Positions 1-7,400 of a DNA stretch of 48,199 nt are shown piece after piece. The stretch spans positions 1 to 48,199 of the forward strand of contig CBCTCU010000020.1 of the NCBI GenBank assembly GCA_965145485.1, written 5' to 3'. The notes beneath the pieces are model-generated. The model had not been told where the DNA came from. It did not search any database and saw only the letters and a list, made by a program, of their open reading frames with translations. The DNA is from CABQCM01 sp965145485 (GTDB lineage Bacteria > Bacillota > Clostridia > Oscillospirales > Acutalibacteraceae). The translations under genes were made by a program, and so were the position numbers. Every line of letters starts with the position of its first letter. Position 1 is the first letter of the stretch.

Positions 1-310
<310 letters not shown>

Positions 311-466
311 TGCGCTTCTCTTCTACAATGTCCTCGGTGTGTTTCTTTCAAAGCTTTGTTCAGTTTTCAGGGTATACAAAACATGCGGAAAAGCACTTGT
401 TATTGGATGATCTGTGTGTTAGAATATCCTTGTTCCTGTTAGACGGCGTTAGGCTGTCTTGGGAAA

Positions 467-582
<116 letters not shown>

Positions 583-587
583 ATACT

Positions 588-618
588 CGCTGCTTGTATC
601 TTTACGATACAAGCAGCG
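588..618 (+). terminator. Hairpin after 5S rRNA
   Basis: A perfect 13-bp stem (588-600 with 606-618) and a 5-nt loop lie just downstream of the 5S gene. The following T-run is weak, so this may be an rRNA processing or partial termination hairpin between 5S and the tRNA. Confidence 0.6.
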
Positions 619-654
619 TATGATCTTTGTTCCATAGAGTGTATTTTTAGATAT

Positions 655-730
655 TCCTCCATAGCTCAGTCGGTAGAGCACGCGGCTGTTAACCGCGGTG
701 TCGTTGGTTCGAGTCCAACTGGGGGAGCCA
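655..730 (+). tRNA. tRNA-Asn (GTT anticodon)
   Basis: 76 nt including an encoded CCA (728-730). The acceptor arms 655-661 and 720-726 pair with one wobble. The anticodon loop CTGTTAA reads GTT, for asparagine, and the T-arm GGTTCGAGTCC is standard. It forms the distal end of the rRNA operon. Confidence 0.96.
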
Positions 731-732
731 TG

Positions 733-765
733 TCGGAACGGGCATTGCTCGTTCCGATTTTTTTA
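733..765 (+). terminator. Rho-independent terminator of the rRNA-tRNA operon
   Basis: An 8-bp stem, TCGGAACG (733-740) with CGTTCCGA (750-757), is followed directly by a run of seven T. It lies 3 nt after the tRNA CCA end and closes the operon. Confidence 0.9.
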
Positions 766-776
766 TCGCTTTCAGA

Positions 777-1070
777 ATGACAAAACCCCCGGTTCTACCG
801 GGGGTAGGTAAAAAAGCCTTGGCAAAAGAAAGAAGTAAAAAAATCGTTCGTCCTTCAAAGAAAAAAGAATGCTACGGAGGTTTTGAAAGGAAGGCGGGGA
901 TTTTCGCGAAAAGTGTGCCTCTCGCAGAATACTATGAGGTCCCCAAGAGAACTGGTTTACCAGTAGCAGGGCAAACGATGCGATGATATTTTTCAGTACC
1001 CCTTTCAGGGGTCAGCAAGTACTGACCCCTCTGGGGTCTGAGCAAACCACTAGTTTACTAGTGGTTTTGA
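777..1070 (+). other. Hairpin-rich non-coding element downstream of tRNA-Asn
   Basis: No convincing gene. A 69-codon frame (777-986) is Lys-rich and lacks a ribosome site. The stretch starts with a 9-bp triloop hairpin (785-793 with 797-805). It ends with three overlapping GC hairpins that exclude each other: 998-1012 (ACCCCT/AGGGGT), 1008-1029 (GGGGTCAG/CTGACCCC) and 1024-1038 (GACCCC/GGGGTC). A terminator-like stem follows at 1044-1067 (AAACCACTAGT/ACTAGTGGTTT). The arrangement resembles an attenuator or a structured RNA, but I recognise no known family. From 1071 to 1262 I see nothing more than an imperfect inverted repeat, CCCTTGAC (1236-1243) with GTCAAGGG (1262-1269). Confidence 0.45.
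1044..1068 (+). terminator. Terminator-like perfect inverted repeat
   Basis: Eleven-base arms at 1044-1054 and 1057-1067, followed by T and G. The arms end in AAA and TTT, so the stem could terminate transcription from either side. It closes the structured element above. Confidence 0.55.
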
Positions 1071-1262
1071 TTGCACGAAAAATCGGTCATCCACTCCGCG
1101 TTTTTCCCTTCCGCGAAAGATACCTTTCTACTGCCTAAGCCCTTATAAACACGGGTTTGATACGGCAGCCCGGTCGTTGCCGGCCTTGTATGGGTTCCAG
1201 TGCGTATCAAATTTTCATTCGCGCCTTTGGGTTGCCCCTTGACCACGGAAAGCCGCGTCACG

Positions 1263-1856
1263 TCAAGGGTGTGCTGGGCTTTTGGTTCCTTTTTTCATCG
1301 CCGCTTCCCCTTCGCTCCATACCTCAGGAAAATGTGTTTTGATGAAAAGACTCATTGGATGATCGGGAGCCTCTTGTAGCTTATGTTGCTTCATATCTTC
1401 GATTAATGAGGCAGTCGCAACGCTCATTTCCTTTTCAGAAATGGCATGGCGGGGCCTTATGTGAAATTCCCCTGTTTCCTCTCTCTCTTTATAATACATG
1501 TACAAATCCGAAATTTCCAACGCTTCCTCTATCCTTACGGGTTTGTCAGATGCATAGGCGCAGGGGATGAAAGTCGGATTTTTAGCTTCCGGTAAATCGT
1601 GGCAGGCATACAAAAAACCTTTTTTGCCTTTGTAAATATCAAAAAACGCATTTTCATAATATTCTGAATAAACGACGCTGCCGTCTTTCTCGAACCCGTA
1701 AGGATAAAAACTGAATGGTTTTGGTACCGGTTTCACCGCATACAACAAGGCCACCAAGGGGTCGGTGGCAAAATAGACGTAAGGCTTGCCGTGCTCGGAA
1801 AACGATGGTTTTAACACCGTCAGGCCACCGGCCGGGCTTGCATGGTAAAAAGTCAT
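1263..1856 (-). CDS. Hypothetical protein, ADP-ribosyltransferase-like N-terminus
   Basis: 197 aa. The start at 1856 is preferred over upstream in-frame codons because GGGAGG lies 8 nt before it and the recognisable domain (MTFYHASPAGGL) begins there. The first 45 residues have the layout YHAS...L.P...HGKPYVYFATDPLVALLYAV. This recalls the first strand and helix of ADP-ribosyltransferase-fold proteins, where an early Tyr-His and a later 'vYfA.d...A' are typical. That is an inference from pattern only, and no catalytic Glu can be assigned with confidence. No signal peptide or membrane segment is visible, so it is probably cytosolic. It follows the HAD phosphatase gene by 112 nt on the same strand and may be co-transcribed with it. 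Confidence 0.65.
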   Translation of the reverse strand: MTFYHASPAGGLTVLKPSFSEHGKPYVYFATDPLVALLYAVKPVPKPFSFYPYGFEKDGSVVYSEYYENAFFDIYKGKKGFLYACHDLPEAKNPTFIPCAYASDKPVRIEEALEISDLYMYYKEREETGEFHIRPRHAISEKEMSVATASLIEDMKQHKLQEAPDHPMSLFIKTHFPEVWSEGEAAMKKGTKSPAHP

Positions 1857-1968
1857 GTCCAACGCCTCCCGCTTTTTTGATTGGAGTGATTCTGGTTTGA
1901 CACCATCCGGTGTATGTGCGAATCCCTGTGAGGGTTGTTTAATAGCAATGGCCCGTGCCGGCATGCAG

Positions 1969-2649
1969 CTAGTATTCTACAAAATCAATCAATTGCTTCA
2001 GATTTTGAATGCTCCATTGGTCTTGATTGTTCCCGCTTCGATCGATTAAAAAGGATGTAAAGCCTAGTTCTCTAGCGCCGTCGGCTTCGTACGGCGTGTC
2101 GTCGACATACAGACTTTCTGCTGCCGAAACGCCCTGGGCATCCAGCGCGGCTTGAAAAATCATGGGGCTTGGTTTTCCCGCTCCGACCAGGGAACTCGCG
2201 GTGAAGGAAGTAAAATATTTTGCAATATCTAGCTGCTGTAGCGTATACTCGAGCGACGGCGAGGTGTCGCTGATTACCCCCATTTTATATCCGTGGCGGT
2301 AGAAATAGGTCAGCACCTCGACGGTTTCGGGATACAAGGCGCGGTCTTTGTTGCACCATAACTCGCCAAACAACCGTTGTGCCCGGTTGTTTAGGTCCTC
2401 TTGGATACCTTCTTCCACTAACAAATGACGGTAAAATCTTCGGAAAAATTCTCGTTCGTCCTCCAGCGTCTTGTACCAGGGCGTTTTCCCTTCGCTTGCG
2501 AGGAGGAAAAGCCGCATCATTTTCTCATAGGGCAGGGTAAAGGGCTTGCCGCTCCACTCGGTAATCATCTGGTCCCGCCACGCCGCTTTTCTCGGATCAT
2601 AATATGTCAGCGTGCCGTCGCGGTCAAAAAATATGGCTTTGTATTTCAT
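1969..2649 (-). CDS. HAD-superfamily hydrolase (phosphoglycolate phosphatase-like)
   Basis: 226 aa. Start at 2649: AGGTG lies 6 nt upstream. A TTG seven codons earlier is also open but would place the ribosome site inside the gene. Motif I is FFDRDGT (Asp9 nucleophile, Asp11 acid/base). A helical cap occupies about residues 20-95. Motif II is the VISDTS segment, motif III the Lys of GKPSP, and motif IV YVDDTPYEADGA. This is the subfamily IA layout of YjjG/Gph-like phosphatases. The expected role is cytosolic hydrolysis of small phosphate esters; the substrate cannot be read from sequence. It is the first gene of a minus-strand pair with the unknown gene ending at 1263. Repeat locus A lies about 200 nt upstream of its start. 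Confidence 0.88.
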   Translation of the reverse strand: MKYKAIFFDRDGTLTYYDPRKAAWRDQMITEWSGKPFTLPYEKMMRLFLLASEGKTPWYKTLEDEREFFRRFYRHLLVEEGIQEDLNNRAQRLFGELWCNKDRALYPETVEVLTYFYRHGYKMGVISDTSPSLEYTLQQLDIAKYFTSFTASSLVGAGKPSPMIFQAALDAQGVSAAESLYVDDTPYEADGARELGFTSFLIDRSGNNQDQWSIQNLKQLIDFVEY

Positions 2650-2842
2650 ATGAATCACCTGCTTTTTCAACTATATTCGCCCAACGGTGCGGTATGCATG
2701 GCACCCATCAAAAGGCAATAGCCTGTACAATAACAATCACAGTATCGTAGCCGGCGGCGACAACACCAAGAACATGTGGTGTAAGGGGTTATCTTTGCTA
2801 CAGCCTTTGGATGGTGCTCATAGTCCAAGTATCATAGCGTAG

Positions 2843-3024
2843 CCCGCATAGTGTGAATGGTATAATATGAACATGGCCTCAGGCCCGTGCTCAAAATCAC
2901 AGTATAATAGCCGTCCGCGGCTATTATACCATGAACACGTAGTGTGAATGGTATAATATGCACATGGCCGTAGGCCCGTGCTCAAAATCACAGTATAATA
3001 GCCGTCCGCGGCTATTATACCATG
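2843..3024 (-). repeat. 91-bp repeat locus A (two tandem units, minus orientation)
   Basis: Two head-to-tail units of 91 bp (2934-3024 and 2843-2933), read on the minus strand. Each has a perfect 12-bp stem GTATAATAGCCG/CGGCTATTATAC with loop CGGA, then a GC hairpin (GCACGGGCC...GGCCATGTGC), then ATTATACCAT. The same family occurs at 14695-14866 and 42727-42999. A decayed copy may extend to about 2737. Function unknown. Confidence 0.9.
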
Positions 3025-3659
3025 TTTCGGAACAATGTCCACGCTTGACGGCTTGATTTCTCATCAAAAGGGAAAAGGGGCGACATCGCTGGATTGGACC
3101 GAGATGCTGCCGCCGTGACATCGGCGCCTCCGCTTTGCCCTAGGGGGGGCCCTTACCGAGTGATGTATGTCCTGGGATGATGGCCGCTCAAATGAACGTT
3201 GCCGGAGATATATGTGCGCTTATATCGCACGCTATATTCCGTGTAGTGGGATATGAAGGCAAGTGAGGGCGGGTATTTTTCAGCGCTTTGCGGATAGCGA
3301 CAAGCCCTATGATCCCATACAGCATGCTGATCCGGATATCCCCTGTCGTCAGAATAACGGGATGCCGGGATTTGGAAATCTTCATGGGCATGGAGACGAT
3401 GAACCAAGCGCGCTATGCGTGCGGAAAAATTGGATCACCGAAAAGAGGTGTCCTGTGTGGAAAAGGCAACCGGGCGGAACGCATTTCGTCGGTTCAGTTA
3501 CGGCCCTGTGTGTAACAGTTTTATGGCAAACCATAGCGTGATGAAATCCGTGTGGTCATGTTTCAGAGGGTAGCGCGGTTGGATTCGAGATGATCCCGAC
3601 CGACTGCTCTATGCCCATGGCCCGAGGTCTACCCGCTACAGCGCCTGCGATAACAACCT

Positions 3660-3689
3660 TTGGTTCTTCTCTTTCTTCAACTTTATAAT
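3660..3689 (+). promoter_or_regulatory. Possible sigma-A promoter for the surface-protein/ECF operon
   Basis: TTGGTT (3660-3665), 18 nt, TATAAT (3684-3689). If used, the message would have a leader of about 710 nt before the ATG at 4406. The -35 match is weak. Confidence 0.4.
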
Positions 3690-4008
3690 ATTTTACCAAA
3701 AATACGGCTTTCGTTTATTGACATCCAAGAATGGAAAGCGATAGAATATAGAAAATTCATCCCCCGTTCTGGTGCGGGCCGCATCCAGAGGGAGGGGATG
3801 AAATGCGTCCGGCGGCCACGGCCGCGAGGGGCGGGCATCAGGATCGCATACCATGGATGCTGTTCCTGGTAGCATGGCGTGATTCGGGCATGGCCGACGG
3901 GCCTTCAGCCGGAATCACTACAACGGCGGCGGGAGGGAGCCAAATTCCGCACCAAAGGAGCGATAGCCGGTTTTCATTGGTTTTTTGGTGCGTATTGTAC
4001 AAATTATG

Positions 4009-4036
4009 ACCGTTTTCTCTGGCAGGGGAAAACGGT
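4009..4036 (+). terminator. Hairpin in the leader, possible attenuator
   Basis: A 9-bp perfect stem ACCGTTTTC (4009-4017) with GAAAACGGT (4028-4036) is followed by TTATGTTT. It sits between the candidate promoter and the first gene, so it could terminate conditionally. The T-run is interrupted. Confidence 0.4.
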
Positions 4037-4405
4037 TTATGTTTGGGAGGCCTGCTTCCCGTCTGGCCATACTGGTGACGATAAGGAGGAGAGTGGACAT
4101 GGCGGAGCATCCGCAGCGAAGGCGGCGGTGATGTCACCCATGTTCGTGTAGTGATTCTATCCATGGGCCGCGAAGAGACTTGATGAGATTTTGACCGCGG
4201 TCTGGGGGCTGGTTTCATAGAATCCATCCGCCCGGTGCGGCGTTGTGAAGCGACAAGCCGGCATCCGAAGGGATGGCTGGGCTATCCGCGCGGTGGACCG
4301 GCCTGCTGTTCGTACATCGATCAAGAGGGTCAAACCGGTTGGTTGCACATGGATTGCACGCATTCGCGTTTTCTATTCAGCGATGTGAAAAAAGGAGATT
4401 GGAAT

Positions 4406-7400
4406 ATGAGAATGAGACAAAATCGCCGCAGCAAAGTTCTTGCTTTTTTGCTGTCGGTCATGATACTGGTGGGGATGCTGCCGACGGCTGCCTGGGCGCA
4501 GGACGGCGGCGTAACCGCAGTGACGGTGGACATCACCGCACAGCAGGCAGGGGCATTTCTCATGCCTCCCCAGTTTGACGTCAGCGTTTCCAGCAATCTG
4601 GCGGAGAGTTATGGCTATACCGATCAGGTTACCGGCGGCGTATCCGCCCTGGACGTGGCGGTAAGGGCCCACGAGATTCTCTATGGCGACCGGTATACGC
4701 CCGATACCAAGGATGCGTTCTTGGAGGTATCCTCCAGCGGGACGGTAACCAAGCAGTTTGAAGAGGCTACATACAACACCGGGTTTTATGTCAACAACAT
4801 GTATCCCCACGACGGGACCCCCGCGCCCTACGGCGGAGGCTACAATGGCTACATGATCAACCAGTGCCTGATAGCGGACGGCGACCTCGTGGAAATCTAT
4901 ACTCTCGCGAGCAATTATTATGCGGACAACTACACATGGCTGCTGGTCGACGGGGAATATACCCGGGATATCACCATGGACGTAGACGCCGACCTCGCCG
5001 TGACCGTGGAAGGGTTTTATGCCTTTAACGCCTTTCTCTGTGAGGATCTCGATGCTCTGATTGAGCGGGGGAACCCGATTGAGGGCATACACCTTGGCGT
5101 CGTTGACCTTTCGACCGGCGCAATCACCCCCGTCGAAGGGGCTACCACCGACGAGGACGGCGCCGCTACCCTCCGGTTCTCGCAGGCCGGGGAGTACATC
5201 GTCGTAGCCTATTACACAGCGGATGAGATCGACGACATGACTGCGGCGGTGCTGACCATGACCAGGGTCACTGTGAACGGCCCTGCCGTGCAAGGCCCTG
5301 TCATGGAGATTACACAGGCCGACCTGGAGGCCAATGGTTACGAGACCTATTACTATTGCGACGATATAACCTATACCTATCAGGGCGAAGCGGTTACATT
5401 TATCAGCGAGAGCCAGATCGAGGTGGGCGGCCAGACATACGCACTGAAAAACAAAAAGACCGATATTACCATTGAAGAAGGTGCGGATGGTTTGCTCACC
5501 ATCGGCCTGAGCAACCTCAGCGTGCCGGTTGGATCGATTCCCGGCGCCTGGAACTCGAGCTACGGCGGGGTTGTGCAGATGGTGTATCAAACCGATATAC
5601 CCTTTATGGCTGAGGTGCGCTCTGCCGCATCGACCGGCGCGCCCTCCAGCATCACCCTGACCGGTATACCGGCGGGAACCTATCACCTGACCGGCGGGAC
5701 GATCTACGAGCAGGCCAATGAGTGGAGCCCCGGCTATGATTTTGGAGACGGCAGCGTCACCTCCGGGTACTTCGGAACCCTTCCGGATATCACCCTGACG
5801 GTGGGCGGCGATTCCCAGCAGGGCGGTTATCTGGGTGTGAAAACGCAGGCAAAGGTCTACGACGACTTTGAAAACGACCTCTGGCTTCAGTATCAGCACA
5901 GGGAGATGCAGGTGGGCGATACGGCGTCCATGTACCCCTGGCGGGTGGCGCAGATCGTATCCAATTCCATCACCAACGATGTGTATCGCCCCAACTTCCA
6001 TTTTGAGATCATATCGGGCGACAGCGTAACGCTCAGCGGGGAGACCACGACCGACAGCGTCACCGTGACGGCGGTCAAGCCGGGTACAAGCGTGGTCAAG
6101 GTGACCTACGACGAGGTCGATTACAATGGCCAGCATTGGGGCGCCATCTCGGATGTCAATACCGGCTATGTGGTGTACACGGTGGGCGAGACGGGAACGG
6201 CCGTCATTTCGGTCAACGAGGAGTTGGAAAACTGGCGCCATTACGATACCATCTACTACAACGAGGGCGAGACGGTGCCCTACACCTTCACGGTAGAGGC
6301 GCAGGGGGCGCAGACGGTGGCGGTTACCGTCAACGGTATCGAGATTGCGGGCGACGGCAATCGGTATACCGCCGACCTGGAAAACCGGAGCAACATCATC
6401 GGGATTGTAGCCACCGACGCGCAGGGCAACACAAGGTCGATGTACCGCATCATCGACGCGCGGTTTATCGAGGTCGATGTGGAAAACAAGACGCGGCCTG
6501 AGCAACCGCTTGCGGCGGGCGATACGGCCAACATCCGCTTTCGCGGCGTCACCATGCCGGTCTATAAGCTGGCGACCATCTACAACCCGCAGATGGGCAC
6601 CAATGCCACCAAAGTAACCTACGAAAACGACAAGCTGGGCTCCTTTGAGGGGAAATGCAGCCAGTGGGATCTGGCGACCAACAACGATTTCGATGTAACC
6701 TTTTCTGAGGCGGGGACCTATACCTTCCGAAGCGAAAACGGGATTTTCTGCGCGTGGTGGGGATCGCCCCTTGGCACCGATGCCACCATGCACGGTTCGG
6801 GCGAGCCCAATCTGGGGGCCCCCACGCTACAGGGCTATTTCAGCGTTCTCCCGGATTTTACCGCGTCGGTGGCCGATTCCATCGCGGTGACCAGCGTTGC
6901 TTTGAACAAAGACAAGCTGGATATGCGCGTAGGCGATACCGAGCAGTTGAGCGCTCAGGTGCTTCCGGCCGACGCCACCCACCCGGCTGTGACCTGGAGC
7001 AGCAGTGACACGAGCGTCGCGACGGTGGCCGATGGGCTGGTCACCGCAGTTGGCAACGGGCAGGCGCAAATCACGGCGACCGCCGACGGAGTGCAGGCCG
7101 TCTGCTCCATTACCGTTCACGGGGTCGATATCCAGGAAGTCAACCAGGCGATTGCGCAGCTCCCCGATGCAGACAGCCTGACGCTGCGCGATAAAGCAGC
7201 GGTAGAAGCGGCGAGACAGCTTTATGACGATCTGTCCCAAGACGACCAGAGCAGGGTAACCGGTTACGAGCGGCTGACCGCGGCGGAAGCAAGGCTCAGC
7301 GAGCTGATGGAAACCCCCTTCCTTCTGTCGGTGGGCGGGCAGATCCTCCCCATGGAAAAGACCGGCGAAGCGGCGGGATACGACGGGACCTATTATAAGG

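Larger units (their letters stand above)
3025..4405 (+). other. Gene-free region and long leader of the DUF4430 surface-protein gene
   Basis: About 1.4 kb with no frame I can defend as a gene. It contains a promoter-like pair at 3660-3689, a hairpin at 4009-4036, an 8-base inverted repeat (GATTCTAT near 4152, ATAGAATC near 4218) and a ribosome site AAAGGAG at 4391-4397. I looked for the conserved cobalamin riboswitch blocks because of the downstream genes and did not find a convincing set. Confidence 0.5.

Noticed and set aside
777..986. 69-codon Lys-rich frame after tRNA-Asn as a gene
   Set aside because: No ribosome site, it overlaps a strong hairpin, and its composition follows the A-rich DNA. 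Kept only as part of the structured element.
3700..4300. Search for a cobalamin riboswitch before the DUF4430-ECF operon
   Set aside because: A GGGAGGGGATGAAAT stretch near 3790 loosely recalls the core, but the GCCACTG block and the closing B12-box sequence are not found in order.
4373..6793. Very long open frame on the minus strand (806 codons) inside the surface-protein gene
   Set aside because: GC-rich antisense shadow: no ribosome site, His/Gly/Arg/Val-rich composition, and the plus strand encodes a coherent secreted protein.
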